Assembly: GCA_022695795.1 (NCBI GenBank)
Contig: MU404172.1
Location: forward strand, 65,681-129,680
Direction: 5' to 3'
Length of the DNA stretch: 64,000 nt
Source of the DNA: Biscogniauxia marginata
Taxonomy: Eukaryota; Ascomycota; Sordariomycetes; Xylariales; Xylariaceae
Below the pieces are notes generated by a model that saw only the letters and a program-made list of their open reading frames with translations, did no database searches and was not told the DNA's origin. The translations under genes were made by a program, and so were the position numbers. Below, piece after piece: positions 11,100-23,594 of the stretch (the stretch's first letter is position 1; each line of letters opens with the position of its first letter).

Positions 11100-14000
11100 G
11101 TTCGTTTGTCAAGTTCCTCAGGTGCTTAAGAGGTTTTTAAGTGTTTTCTTTTAGTAAGTAGCCTTCCTATTTAATAAAATATTACAACTAACTTCTTACT
11201 CGTCTTGAATTTAATATCTTTTCTATTTTGTATTTATTAAGGTTTTTTTTAAATTTTAATTGTTTTTTTGGCAGGGCGTTTTTTAATGCTGGTTTTAAAA
11301 GCGAAACATAAAATATAAAATGTATTTTAAATCTTTTTAATAGTGTTAACTTATAATTAACTTTCGAAATAACCTCCTTAATTTTATATGGTTCTAATTT
11401 CTTAAATTTAAGTTTTTCGTTAAGCTGTTTTGTTTTAATTTACGGTGTTTTTAATATTACGCCTTGTTATTAGCGGAGCAAATAAACCATGTCTCTTCTC
11501 TTAAGAATTAGTCCCTTAATTCTCTTTTTGTTATAGTATTTTGTTATTCTATCTTAAATAAACTATAATTCTTTTTATAGCCGTTATTATACTACTTAGA
11601 CTTTTTCGGATAGTACTTCTACTCTCGGGGCCTCTATTTCGACTCTTGGTGTTTCCGTGAGTTCGATTGGTTGTCTTTGGATTTCCGCTTTCTGCCCGTA
11701 TACTGCCTCGTGTGGCGACATTTTTATGTCCTTGTTAACCGAAGTGTTATATGCTATTTAGGCTATTAATAATAATTCTACCTAGTTATTCATTTCCCAA
11801 TTAACATAGCTTCGTAAATACTGTTTTATTATCTGGTTTAGTCTCTTTATTTATCCGTTTATTTAGGGATAATACGCTATAAATAACTTTTATTTAATTC
11901 TTATTCGTTTTATTAGGTTTATTTAAAATTTTGAAGTAAACAGTTTATCTTTATTTAAAATAATACGTTTTAGTAGTCCATGTTTATTAATATATTCTCT
12001 TAAGAAATTAAAAGCTAGTTGTTTTGCTATGCTTAATTCGTTAAATAGTAAGAAGTAGGCGTATTTCGTGAGTTTATTAACGATTACTTATATGCTGTCA
12101 TAGGGTACTCCTATAATAAGGTCTTTTAACTCTAGGAGTTTCACTACGAAATCCCAAACAATTATGTGCCACGCTTTGTTAGGTATCTAGGTTAGCTGTA
12201 ATAATCCGTATAGTTTATATCGTGATGTCTTAGCCTTATTATAGATATTATAATTCTTCACAATTCTTTTAACTGTTTATCGCATTTCTGGAAAGTCGAA
12301 TTCTTCCTAAAGTCGTTTCATTGTTTTGAAAATTCCTTGGTGGCCGTTGTGACAAGGGTTATTAGGCTTGGAACTGAGATTCATATTCAACTAATAATTC
12401 TCTTTGGTCTTCAAGGACTTAGGAGTCTAAGTTTCTTCCTGAGCTCAGTCAGGATTTGAACACCTATTTATACACGTAATTGTTGTCCTGAGGCAACTAC
12501 CTCCAACTGTATGTTGGTGTCATTGCATCCTATGTCCTTATCGCTAGCCTATTGAAGTGAGGCTTGTGACCAACGTTCCTTGGCAGGCTTGGCAGCGCTT
12601 ATCCGTGTGACAGCTGTGTAGAGGATGTTCGTGAAATTCTTTGACGAATTCGTCTTGTACTCGTTCTAGTACGTATACCTTTTCCTTGTACGAGAGAAGT
12701 TCGTCGCTAGATCCTTACTAAGATTATAATTATTTTTCCTTTTAACTATAATTTTCCTTGAAACGTTATTTCCAGTTTTCTATATTAATTCGCATATAAG
12801 CTAATATAACTAATCTGTCATTTTATTATTTAAATATTTAGACATCTCTTTTATTAATTTTTGATTTATAATCTCCTTTTCTATTAAGGAGATCTACTTA
12901 GATATTTTCCTTTCTTTTAATATACTGGATTTTAAAATTGAATTTAAACAGGAAAATCATTTAATGCTTATGTCTTTAATTAAGCGTTTATGTTATTATG
13001 AATCGTGTAAGGTTTTTATGGTTTAAATAAATATTGATAGGTTCCTTAGTTTCGCTAAGTTATGGTTCTTATTTCTTTAGTGCTTTAATGACTACTAATA
13101 ATTCCTTGTCATAGATCTAATAGTTTAATTTAGCACTATGTAGTGCTTTAAATAAGTACGAAACTAGGTACCATTTTTTATTGTTTTTTAGTTACTTTAA
13201 AACAGCTTTAATAGCGAAGTTTAAGGCGTTTGTTCTTAGTCGTTTTTTCTTATTTTTGTTTAGAAGTTTATATATAACCTTACTAGTTACAACTTCTTTT
13301 AACTGCTAAAAAGCTTGTCTGGCTTTTTTAGTGAAGTGGAAAGCTTTTCTTGTTTTTGCTAAGGTAGTTAGTTCCGTTAATGGTTTAGCGATCCGCTTGA
13401 AATCCTTAATGAGTTATTTAACGTAGTTAACAAAGCCAAGAAATGCGCGTACGTTTGTGACATTTTTGAGTTTTGGTTAATCCTTAATTGTTGCTATTTT
13501 CCCTTTTTAAATGCGGATTTCTCTTAAACTTATTATAAACCTTAAATAATCTAGTTTTTTGATACGTTATTTACTTTTAGTTAAATAAACGAGTAAGTTC
13601 GCTCCTTTTAAGGCTTTTAATATTTACTTTATATGTTTCTTATACTCTTTCTCGTTTTCTAAGTAAATTAAGATATCGTCTAAATAAACGAATACAAATT
13701 TATCTAGAAACTTGCGAAGGACTATTATAATTATATGTTAAAATGTAGCGGGTGCGTTAATAAGTCCAAATAGCATAACCTTGTATTCGTAATGTCTATG
13801 TACCGTTCGGAAGGCTATGTACTGTTCGTGTTCTTTGGCTATTTTAATTATGTAATAACCATCGCGAAGGTTTAATACTATAAAGATTTGGGCTTTGCTG
13901 ATTTGCCCCTTCATGAGTTTTATTAGTAGCAACGAATGTCCGTTTTTTTTATTACTTCGTTGAGGTGTTTATAGTCGATCACTCGTCTCCACACTAGATT

Positions 14001-17000
14001 TCCTTCTTTATCGATACGTTACTTTCCGTCTTTGTTAACTTTAGGTACCATAATTACTAGGTATTCTAATAAAGATTCTAATTTTTGAATATATCCTTTA
14101 TTAAGATCTTTTTAAATTCCTTTTTATAATGCTCTTTACTTTTCCTAATTTATAAGATACACTAGAAACAGTTTTAGCTACTTTCCTTCTTTAAAGTAAA
14201 TCTAGTGATTCCACTAGCTATGTTTTAATAATTCTTCTTTTGTCTTGTCTTTAAACAATTTGTGGAAACGGAGGTACTTGTGTAGTACTCTCTTCGTTAA
14301 ATCTTTAGGCTTAGTTACTCGAATTATATAAGCGATATGTTTCGTTTTTATATTCGTTTCTCTAGAGTCATTTGCGGTACTTATCTCGTAACCCGTAGTA
14401 ATTAACTCCTCCTATTTTTAATCTTAATAAAGCGTGTTTATCTCGAAATTTATTCGTGAATTACTTCTTTTAAGCTAATTCATTCTTAGTATTATATCGT
14501 GACTTAATATATATATAATATTAAAAATGACTTGCTCGAGATGTCTTTAAATGGTTACCGAGAAAGGGATTATCTTTTTTAGCACTTTATTATTCTCGTA
14601 ACTAAATATATATCTTTCGAAGTTCCGTAATTAGTATAAACTTTGTTTATATATTTATAATATTTTATCTTTTTAAGTTATCTCGGCTGAGATATAGCTT
14701 TTATTTACTTCTAAGTTTATAATGGCTTTATACTTCCTTTCATTATACTTAACTCTAGTTTTAATGGTATTATCGAGTCCCGACTGGACTTCATATAAGG
14801 ACTTGCTATTTATGGCTTCTCGCTGCCTTACTAGCGAGAGCCTTTATCGTTTTTTGGTTTTCCACGCCCTTTCTCTTTTGGGTTTCTTTGAGTTGTTGTA
14901 GCCCGGATGTCCTTCCATTTTTAGGCTTTTATAAAAGCGTGTTTCCAGTAATCATTATTTAAACAGTTTTTCTAACTATTTTTTACGTAGTAAGGAGTAA
15001 GAGGTTTATCTTTTATGCAAAACCTTACACATTAAAACTTTAATTCTTTTTCGAGGGCCTTTTTATAACCCAAGTCTGTTTTTTTATTAACTCGAAATTT
15101 TTTAAGGTTTTAAATTATTTTCGAATAAAGTGCATAATTCTTGAGTTTATTTATTAGGGGTAATTCGATGTTTCCTCACAGGTTTATATTAATTTCTAGG
15201 AACTTTCCCTTTTTCTTAAGGTATATCTTAACGATTCGTTTATAGCCTAGTTTAGTTACACGTATTTTTGCTTATTACTTTATTAAGTGCTTTCTTACTA
15301 AGCCGAATAAACTAGTATTATACTCAGCTCGTTTTTCGAGCTATTATAAAAAATGTAGTCCTTTTTATAATTCCCACAACTCGTTCTTAACTTCGTCTTC
15401 TTCGAAACCCGCTCCGAGCAAGTCGTGTACGTCGCATAGTACTAAGGTGTAACATATACAACCTTTAGCAATTACTTCGTTACTTCTTTCGAAACTTAAG
15501 TAAAAATAACATGCTTTAAAATAATATAACTATCGTGGGACGTTATCACAAATACACTTATTTTCTTCCGTGTTATTACTTTCTAGTTCTTAAGGATAGT
15601 AACCGGCTTTATCCTTAGAACTTTTATATACTTAATAAGCGTCGTTAGTATAAAAGCTCTAATGTAACGATACATGTTCCCTTAAGCTTTAATGAACATC
15701 ACAGCTATCATCTATGTAAAACCTCTAGTTTAAGCTGTTGTGCTGGCTTCTTCCCTAGTGGGTTTTACACTTGTCATTATTGTAGTGGCTTTAGTGTAAC
15801 TTATCATGGTTTGACTTAATTCCTAAGTCGTATCCTAGTTTATAGTTATTATACTCGTACGGTAGTTCGTTTTCGTTATATCCTTATCTGGCTTGTTTTA
15901 GTGTAAAATATCCCAAGTATAAGTAGTTATCCTTTAAACAGTCTTTATAGTTAACTTAATAATATCTATAGATTTTTTTTATAAGGACTTCCTCGTTTTT
16001 CTCTGCTTTAATAGTAATAATAATAAATACTTAGTTTACTTCCTTGTTATTTTTGAAATGAACTCTTACTTTAAAAGTTCTTTTCTCGGGTTAAGAAATC
16101 CCTCTTATTCTTAGTTCTTGTTTCTTAGGACTTTAGTACTCGTTTTTATAATGTCCTTTCTTTTTACAGTTAAAACACTTAATAGTTAACTTATCTCGTT
16201 TCTTTTGCTCCTTTTAAGTAACGTTGATTTTAATGGGGTTTAACTTGGTTTTAGTGCCTTTCCTAGTTCCGGCACCACTTCTGTGATTTCCTTCTTTTAA
16301 CTGATTGCCATTCTTTTGTTATACCGTCTTTTTCTTTTTAAGGTACCGTTCGAAGTTTTTATTATTAATAGTAATTGCCATTATGACGTAGTTATTAAAC
16401 TTTCTTAGGTTCCTTTCTTTATATAGGTTTGTTTTATATAGTTTATTCTTTATATGGTTTTTTAGTTTTTAATAAAACAAGTAGTATAAGCTCTCGATAA
16501 GTAGTTATAATTAGCTTGCGAGTTTCTTAAATTTAATAGCGTAGTTTAAAGCCTTCTTATTTTGTTATAACTTATAAAGTCGAGCTTCGGCTTATTACTT
16601 AAGAATTAAATTACCGAATATAGACCTAAGTTGTTTTTTAAATTCTTTGTAATTCTTGAAGACTTTCTTTGTGTCTTCTTAGGCGTTTAATCCGTTTTCC
16701 AGATGATCTTTTAACACTGGTTAAAACCAGGTTGAGGCAGTTCCGACGAGGAGCTGGGATACCGTGAGAACCCTTTATTCCTTAATGGTAATCGTTTCGT
16801 AATAAAACCGTAAGTAGGTTCCGGCCTGGATTAGAAATCCTTCTAGATCGCTTAACCCATCATATTTGCTAGGTATAATTAGTTTGAAACCTTTCACATC
16901 GGGGGTTGTCATATTATCTTCGTCGTTTGAGTTATTGGGGTCGCTATCGTCTAAGGGTGGTTTTGGTTACTTATCTCTAGGAGGTAGGGGTTGTCTTGCC

Positions 17001-17194
17001 TGTTTGTTTTCTTTTTTAGGTGTTTCTTCCTTTTGTGACTCTTCTTTAGCTGTAACTGTAATTAACTCTTATGTTGGTTCTTTTAAACCTTTTTATTATA
17101 CCGTAAAAGAATCTAAAGCTTTCGTTTAAGAGCTTGTTAACTGTTGTTCTTTTACTTGTTTCTTTTCTTGTTGCTCTCTAGTCTTAAGGGGCAT
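10990..17194 (-). pseudogene. E1 gag-pol relic
   Basis: Gag starts MPLKTREQQEKK at 17194 and includes a retrotransposon gag capsid-like region, then a CCHC knuckle (16177-16136) whose last Cys is now Tyr. About 1.35 kb of further coding-like sequence precedes the protease remnant (KYKAIINLE, for ALIDSG-type). RT is readable without stops at 13738-13932 (NLRDGYYIIKIAKEHEQYIA, then FGLINAPATF) and has YLDD near 13690. Integrase keeps the HHCC segment, interrupted by a solo LTR. The chromodomain resembles YKIEKIL...EGY...NT..PLKHL. Pol ends at TAA 10990 after a basic tail GRRRGRPQKQH that resembles an AT-hook. Many nonsense codons make it inactive. Confidence 0.85.
12348..12612 (-). mobile_element. 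Solo LTR nested in E1 integrase (265 bp)
   Basis: Relative to E2, E1 has an insertion exactly between the codons for HEHPLH and GHQGIF in the integrase zinc domain. The insert runs TGTCACACGG...TTGTCACA on the minus strand, has TG/CA ends, an internal TATAAATAG box (about 12463-12473) and a 5-bp duplication: ACGGC on one side (12343-12347) and ACAGC on the other (12613-12617). The mismatch is a G-to-A change typical of RIP in the host element. The insert itself is clearly less AT-rich than E1, fitting the length threshold below which RIP is inefficient. It belongs to a different LTR family from E1-E3. Confidence 0.85.
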
Positions 17195-17270
17195 GCTTGT
17201 CCTGGGACGGTTCGACCGAAAGTCCCTTCTCCTGAACCAATATTAAGCACTAATCAAGGAGCTATCAAAA

Positions 17271-17730
17271 TGTGACGAACCTCCCTATGTGTTCCTAGTC
17301 AGCTGACTTCACAGGTAAGTACGTACTAGGTTTTCTTAATTTAAAAATAACAATGAGTTAAGATTGATTTAAGTGATTCACAATGTTATGTTCGTTAAAG
17401 AGGTTTTAAGGTACTCTTATTATAGTATCAAAGAGTGACTATAGTCTTAAATTAATAGCTAAAAAACGAGAGACTAATTACATAGGAAATTTCAATCTAC
17501 TTATACTCATCACTTCTTCCTTGTGGTATGTTAAATACCTTTGAATCTGGATGAGTCTTGAGACCAACTTAGATTTACTATGTTGAGTCTGTCCCAGTCA
17601 ACCGACTAACACAGATTCAACATCACGTGACGTTACATAGAATGTGTGCTATCCCCACTATTTCACACATTCTTGGTTCCTGTTCCGACATCCTTGTTGG
17701 GGCTCCTTCCAACAGAGCTGATTTGTAACA
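17271..17730 (-). repeat. E1 5' LTR (right copy)
   Basis: 460 bp, less RIP-altered than its partner. U3 holds a CACGTG E-box (17624-17629) overlapping TGACGT (17628-17633), a possible bHLH/bZIP site. The half nearest gag (R-U5 side) is shared with the E2 and E3 LTRs. Confidence 0.93.
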
Positions 17731-17873
17731 CATGTGATATGTACTAGGTAATGTTTTGCATAGTATTTAAATATGTACCTACCTAGGTATATAATATATT
17801 ATACGCATTACTTATAAAATTAAAGTTAAATATCATTATATTAATTCTTTTTATTTAATATACTTATTTTATA

Positions 17874-18323
17874 ACGTGTTTTATAAGCAAGTAGGCTATA
17901 TAAACAAGTGAGCCACTTAATTTCTTATATAAAATCGACTTTTTCAAAAATTTATAACTTTACATGTAAAAATCGTAAAAATCTCGGACTTTTTTTTAGT
18001 TATATAATTATAAAGTTTAATTAAAAGTAAAATCATAAAAAATAAAAATAAAAAATAAAAATAAAATGTATAAATAAATATATAAAAAGATTTATATGTT
18101 TTGTTTTAATTTTAATTTTTACGCGTTTTTTTTTCGCGTTTTTTTAAAATTAATTTTTTTGATTTTATTTTTAGTTAAACCATATAATTATATAACTAAT
18201 AAAAAAGGTTCGAGACTTTTCCGATCTTTACGCGTAAAGTTATAAATTTTCGAAAAAGTCGATTTTATATAGGAAATTAAATGGCTTACTTGCTTATATG
18301 GCTCACTTGTTTATAAGACACGT
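17874..18323. mobile_element. M1: MITE-like inverted-repeat element (450 bp)
   Basis: Arms of about 100 bp are inverted: ACGTGTTTTATAAGCAAGTAGGC at the left corresponds to the reverse complement of the right end (...ACTTGTTTATAAGACACGT). TA flanks both sides (17872-17873 and 18324-18325). No coding sequence. TA target and ACGT ends fit a non-autonomous Tc1/mariner-type (Fot1/pogo-like) element. The arms share blocks (CCACTTAAT, TCTTATATAAAATC, TTTATAACTTTA) with the ends of R1. Confidence 0.75.
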
Positions 18324-18467
18324 TATATTAAAAATAAAACTAAATTACTATTAAAAACGGAAATATAAATATTTATAAAGTAATATTTAACGTTAAAATC
18401 TTAAAAGCTTTTTAAAGTTTTTAAGTAATAATTAAACTTTTCTTTAAAAATTAAATTACTTTTTATA

Positions 18468-18758
18468 ACGTATTATATAAGCGAATAAATAAAACAAGCT
18501 CGTAAATGAAATGGTTTTTTATATAAAATCGACTTTTTCAAAAATTACACGAACCTTTTTACGTATCTTTTCGTGCATTTAATTTTTAATTTTTCTAAAT
18601 TTTATTTTAATTAAACTATATAATTATATAACTAAAAAAAAGGTCCGAGATTTCTTCGATTTTTAGGCGTTAAATTATAAATTTTTGAAAAAGTCGATTT
18701 TATATAAAAAACTATTTTATTTACGAGCTTGTTTTGTTTATTTGCTTATATAATACGT
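18468..18758. mobile_element. M2: MITE-like inverted-repeat element (291 bp)
   Basis: Second inverted-repeat element of the same family: left end ACGTATTATATAAGCGAATA, right end complementary (TATTTGCTTATATAATACGT), TA duplications at 18466-18467 and 18759-18760. Inner arms contain TATATAAAATCGACTTTTTC in opposite orientations. No coding capacity. Confidence 0.75.
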
Positions 18759-19150
18759 TATAAATAATATAATAATTATTTAAAATACTTAAAAAGACGT
18801 TTTAAACTTCTTTTAAAAAGTTTTTATCAAAATATATAAGCTTATAAAATGATATAATATAACTTTTAAGTAATGTTTTAATTATTAAAATATAAAATAA
18901 TAAACTAGTTAATTTTTATATATAAAAACGGAGTTATAAACGGCCTTTTAAACCTGGAATTAACATTTATATTTATAAATATTAAAGTAATAATTAAATT
19001 TTATATATTTAATAAATTAAAATAACAACTTAATAAAAATATTTTTTTATTTAAAAAACCCTTAATTATTAATTTAATATTATATTAACTTACGAAAATT
19101 ATAATTAATATTATAAATAATATAGGTATTACAATTTAAAAATACATTAT

Positions 19151-19369
19151 ATTTATACTTCTTTATTTATACTTCTTTATTTATACTTCTTTATTTATAC
19201 TTCTTTATTTATACTTCTTTATTTATACTTCTTTATTTATACTTCTTTATTTATACTTNNNNNNNNNNNNNNNNNNNNNNNNNNNNNNNNNNNNNNNNNN
19301 NNNNNNNNNNNNNNNNNNNNNNNNNNNNNNNNNNNNNNNNNNNNNNNNNNNNNNNNNTCTTTATTTATA
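19151..19369. repeat. 14-bp tandem repeat spanning an assembly gap
   Basis: Unit TACTTCTTTATTTA, about eight uninterrupted copies before 99 N (19259-19357), and the repeat resumes after the gap. True array length is unknown. Confidence 0.9.
19259..19357. other. Assembly gap (99 N)
   Basis: Run of N within the tandem array. Confidence 1.
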
Positions 19370-20090
19370 AAACTTAATATTATTAAAAAACTAGTTTAAA
19401 CCTTTGAATTTTATTAAAAAGCTTAATAATAACGAATAAAACGAATATAATTAACTAATAAAGTTATATCGATTAAAACTAAAAAACCTTAATAATAAAT
19501 ATAAATATTAAACATAACTAATTTAAAACCTTTTAAAGTTTTAGAAATTTTATATAGTTATAAATTATTATAAGAATATTTATTTATTATTTAAATTAAA
19601 ACGGAAATAATATTATATTAAACGAGATTAAAAAAAGTAAAAAAAAACATAAAAATAAAAATTTCTATAAAGTTATTAATAAATTAAAAAGTTTTTTATT
19701 TATTAATAATTAATTATAAAATATAAATATAAACAAAGTTTAAAATTATATTTATAAATAAAAAACTTATAAGTTTAAAACAACGATTATTAAAGCTTAT
19801 AATAATTAATTAAAAAGGGAAAAAACCTCTTTATTTTTAAAAAAAAAACAAAAAACTTTAATAATAATAAATTAATAAAACCGGCAAATAATAATTAATA
19901 ATTAAGAAATATTAAGCTTTTAAAACAAGAAATAACTTTATAAACTATAAATAACTTAAATATAAATATTTATAACTTATAATTAACTACGTTTTATACC
20001 TTTAAAAAGGTTACTTAAAAGGGTTTACGCTTTCTTCACTTAGATGTTAAATAATATAATAATAATAACAACATTTTATACATATATGCG

Positions 20091-21327
20091 AAAATTAAGT
20101 ATTTAGCCAGAATTGCGTTGCAAATCCAGGGTAGTTATAAATGGGCTTAAGATATCTAATATGTGATAGTCTAAGAGGCTCACTTGCTTTCCCATTCCTC
20201 ATCAAACCAAAGCTAGCTTCAAATGCAGTTATTCAGCCAGGCGTGCCATTATTGTTAGCCGCCGTATCATGAACCACAGCTCGAAGTGCTGGATGAGATG
20301 TACCTAACTCATATTACTTTGGAACAAGCTCGCCAGCTTTTTTACACCCGAGGCCGAACATAGTTTCCTACTTTTTGTTGCTTTTTTTTTCGTGCCTTTC
20401 TTGTGTCTTCTCACGATATATCTGTCACGTCTGTGGTTGGTGTAAATAGGGGTTAATTGCAAGTGCGACTAGAGCGGACATTTTAGTAAAAGGCGCTCTT
20501 CGGGATGGTAGTGAAGACTGGCAGAAGATTATAAGTATTAGTCGCGGAAGCATCTGCCAGGTTTACTATTGCTTCACGTATTGACACGAGATATATAGCG
20601 CCCTATTAAGCAGCGCCTCTAGCTTTTATGTCGATGAAGAGCATGGTTACGTACTCACGACTAAACATGTTGTAGGCCTTGGCTCGTTTTTGGGGTATTG
20701 TTATCTTTGGATAAAATCCTTGTTAAGCGCGATATGGTAAAATTTAAACTTTAGCAGGTAAAAGGGCAATTTTCATTTTTGAGGGTGAAGAGGTATCCGT
20801 TTGACGGATAATCAACCGATGCTGTTTTGTACAATAGCGCAAATGGTTAAATGTCTGATATATTCTCCATTTTAGCATAACTACTAAAACCAAATACTTT
20901 ACACGAGGAAGAGACCAAGTAAAGATGCTTACGGAATATTGCTGATACTAGAATTCATCGATATGACTCCTCTCCGTTTGAAATAGCCTATGATAGGTAT
21001 GAACCAAGTCAAACTACCGACTGAGGTGAGAATATGAATAGGCGGTGAATCCAGCCACAATCACTGACTCGGGATTTCGGGGGGTTTTTTTCGCTGCTAA
21101 TTTCCCCCACGTTCACGATAGCTTCATTTCGACTGGTCCAGACCTTGAGTCAGGGACCCACTTATCGCTCTGTACCCAGCGGCTAGAAATAATCCACTCT
21201 ACACCTTCCGGGGAAAAAAAATTCTAAAACTCCTTATCATTCATTCTTTGACACATATTGCTTTCTTTTCTTTTCATCACACTCATTCACTCGCGGTTTA
21301 CGTAACCTATTGCGGCGGCGACGACAG
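20091..21327. other. Intergenic, upstream of methyltransferase
   Basis: Composition is intermediate, without the extreme AT bias of the neighbouring block. No frame with family resemblance; a 60-codon frame at 21045 is unconvincing. The promoter and 5' UTR of the methyltransferase lie at the right end. Confidence 0.45.
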
Positions 21328-22569
21328 ATGAGCGTAGCGAGGCGTCCGCTGCCTCCGACGAGCAGCCTCCCGTCCTTGCGCTTGCTGGATACGGTCACGG
21401 AGGAGCAGATCCTTGGGGCTCTAGGCAACCTATACGCGCTATACTGCCTGCTGCCGACATGCTTGGCGTTCCAGCAGCAGTCGTCGTCGCAGCCCAGCGC
21501 AATTGATGAAGAGGTGGCAGCGGTGGATTCCGGTTACACGTCCGGAAATGACGATGAGGAGGAGGTGCGTGGGGGCGTGAAGGAGCAGGACGAGGACGAG
21601 GCCCTCGCCACCCTCCGCGACGATGTCTATGAGCGCTCCTTCGCCAAGCGTTGGCTCATGGGGTTCATCGGCCGCGCCGAGGAGTTGCCTTGTTTCGAGT
21701 CGGAGGACACGCGCCAGCGCGCCGTTGACAGGGCGTCCTGCGTGCTCGCGACGTTCTTCTCCGGCGCTGCGGACGAGGACAACGAGGACATTCAGATCAC
21801 GCGCGAGTTCCAATTTGCGCTCTCCCCCAGCGACGAGGCATCGGGAAGGGGCGATGCGGTCCTCGTCGACGTCCGACTCAACGATGGACTGGCTGGTAGA
21901 GATAATGCGGATCACACGGACGTCGGACTGCAGAGCTGGGGTGCGGCAATCGTCTTCTCGGAACTCATCTGCGCCTCGCCATCTCAGTTCGGGTTCACGA
22001 GCCAGACCCTCGGCTCTGCGCCGCGGATCGTCGAGCTCGGTGCTGGAACCGGACTAGTCAGTATCGTGCTGGGGAAGATTGTACCGCACGTTGGCGTCAC
22101 GGATTCAACTATAATTGCGACCGACTACCATCCATCGGTGCTCGCGAACCTGCGCGACAACATAACAACTAATTTCCCTTTGCTGAAGCACCACGGCCCG
22201 CGGCCAATTGAGGCGGCACTCCTCGACTGGTCCGTACCCGCGCCCACGCCGCCCCTAGACGCCCCGGCGGATGTGCTCGTCGCAACGGACGTGATCTACG
22301 AGCCCAGGCACGCGGTGTGGCTGCGGGACTGCGCCGCGCGCCAGCTCGCGTCGGACGGCGTGTTCTGGCTCATGGCCACAGTGCGACAGATCGGGCGGTT
22401 CGAGGGCATTAGCGATACAGTGCGGACGGCATTCACGGGACGCGATGGCCTGCGCGACAGGGACGGTCGTGTGCTCGCGATCCTGGCCGAGGAGAGGCTC
22501 GCCAAGAGGAATGGCGTCGGACGGGCGGATGAGAGCGAATACAAACTTTTCAAGATCGGCTGGGTATAA
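21328..22569 (+). CDS. Methyltransf_16 family protein methyltransferase
   Basis: Single exon, 413 aa from ATG 21328. The SAM-binding motif IVELGAGTGLVSIVLGK sits near residues 234-250, a post-I acidic motif IIATDYHP near 265, and the family motif VLVATDVIYEPRH (DxxY) before a final strand FWLMATVR. LQSWGAAIVFSE upstream of motif I is typical of the METTL21/FAM86/Rrg1 group, seven-beta-strand enzymes that mostly methylate lysines of elongation factors and chaperones. The substrate cannot be read from sequence. The N-terminal third (about 190 residues) is acidic and family-specific. The C-terminus YKLFKIGWV is typical. The gene is GC-rich and intact although isolated between AT-rich transposon blocks. 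Confidence 0.88.
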   Translation: MSVARRPLPPTSSLPSLRLLDTVTEEQILGALGNLYALYCLLPTCLAFQQQSSSQPSAIDEEVAAVDSGYTSGNDDEEEVRGGVKEQDEDEALATLRDDVYERSFAKRWLMGFIGRAEELPCFESEDTRQRAVDRASCVLATFFSGAADEDNEDIQITREFQFALSPSDEASGRGDAVLVDVRLNDGLAGRDNADHTDVGLQSWGAAIVFSELICASPSQFGFTSQTLGSAPRIVELGAGTGLVSIVLGKIVPHVGVTDSTIIATDYHPSVLANLRDNITTNFPLLKHHGPRPIEAALLDWSVPAPTPPLDAPADVLVATDVIYEPRHAVWLRDCAARQLASDGVFWLMATVRQIGRFEGISDTVRTAFTGRDGLRDRDGRVLAILAEERLAKRNGVGRADESEYKLFKIGWV

Positions 22570-23594
22570 TAAATTCGGGGGGTATACATGCATTGCACTG
22601 TGGAGTTTCAGAGGAACAACTGTTTAATATATATAGACTCTGACGATAGAACTAGACTCGGAACTGTCACGAGGCAGAGCGTTACATGATAGACGATAGA
22701 TGATAGACGTACAATTAACTAGACGGAGAAGAAGAGAAACCATATATACGCCGCTTTTACATTTACATTACGGATAAAATGACGTCGTCTTAGAAACTAA
22801 GCTTTGGTAGTCATTGCAAAATGTACACAGCGATAATAGCCACCGAGGCTGTACGGATATTATCTGGAGCTTACGCTAATGTGAGGCTATACTCTCCGAT
22901 ATACTATCGAAGTCTTCAATTCATCAAGGCTATGACACAATATAACGGTAAGAGTACCATCTTTTTCTACGAATTTAGTATCATAGGATAATAGGTCCCA
23001 AGGTTGTCATAATTTATACTATACATTATTCGACCCTCGAGACCTATATTTGACAAGATAGCTGTCATTTATATACATGAATGTAGAATACCACGAGGTG
23101 TTTTCCTATTTCTCCACCGAAAATAAAAGGGTGTGTAGGGGATCAAGTGGTGTACACAGCAAATACGTTATTATATGTGATTGAAGAGAAGCACATAAGG
23201 AAAGAAAAAGAAAAATAGGATATACCGTGGACTAGTGGAAGATGAAAAGAATATCATATTATCAAAGCATGAAGGTGTATATTTCATCATCCGGGATAAA
23301 GGTTAATGGAATATTACGAGAGAGAGTGGAAACGAAGATTCCCAACATGACCGAAGCCATTCGTGTATATTGAAGTCGGACCAATATTTACAGAAGGGTC
23401 TGCCTCACGTGTATTGTACCGATGGAGAATATTTACCTCCTCCCTTATAGATCGCAAAGGTGCAGTACTCACTGAATCACCCTAGTAACCGAGTTCTCCC
23501 CCTTTCCCCCGGAGGTGGGGGTTTGCTTGTAAGGCAGGTAGGTACCCTTTTATATGAAAATTAAGACAGAGTTCACCATCAGTCGTTCCCCTCA
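22570..23594. other. Intergenic
   Basis: Sequence of medium composition with no recognisable gene. Contains the methyltransferase 3' UTR and a GGCAGGTAGGTACC patch near 23534-23548. Confidence 0.45.

Larger units (their letters stand above)
9959..17730 (-). mobile_element. E1: complete Ty3/gypsy chromovirus (7,772 bp)
   Basis: Two 460-bp LTRs (9959-10418 and 17271-17730) are flanked by a perfect 5-bp target duplication CATGT at 9954-9958 and 17731-17735. In coding direction the LTR starts TGTTACA and ends GTCACA. The element is transcribed leftwards: gag ATG at 17194, CCHC knuckle 16177-16136, protease near 14706-14790, RT near 13650-14150, integrase about 11560-12650, chromodomain about 11090-11225, and a polypurine tract (AAGGAGAGAGGGAATAG on the minus strand) directly before the left LTR. 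Reading frames are broken mainly by TAA/TAG that would be CAA/CAG/TGG before RIP. No tRNA-complementary TGG primer site directly follows the 5' LTR. A solo LTR is nested at 12348-12612. It is the least degraded of the three elements here. Confidence 0.95.
18761..20090. repeat. AT-rich RIP-like block, unidentified
   Basis: Strongly AT-rich, no recoverable ORF. Includes a 14-bp tandem repeat that runs into an assembly gap. No terminal repeats found. Confidence 0.55.

Noticed and set aside
16866..17129. 87-codon plus-strand ORF in E1
   Set aside because: Reverse frame of the E1 gag region; the coding strand of E1 is minus.
19151..19369. Regular repeats considered as a CRISPR-like array
   Set aside because: It is a head-to-tail 14-bp tandem repeat without spacers, in a eukaryotic AT-rich block.
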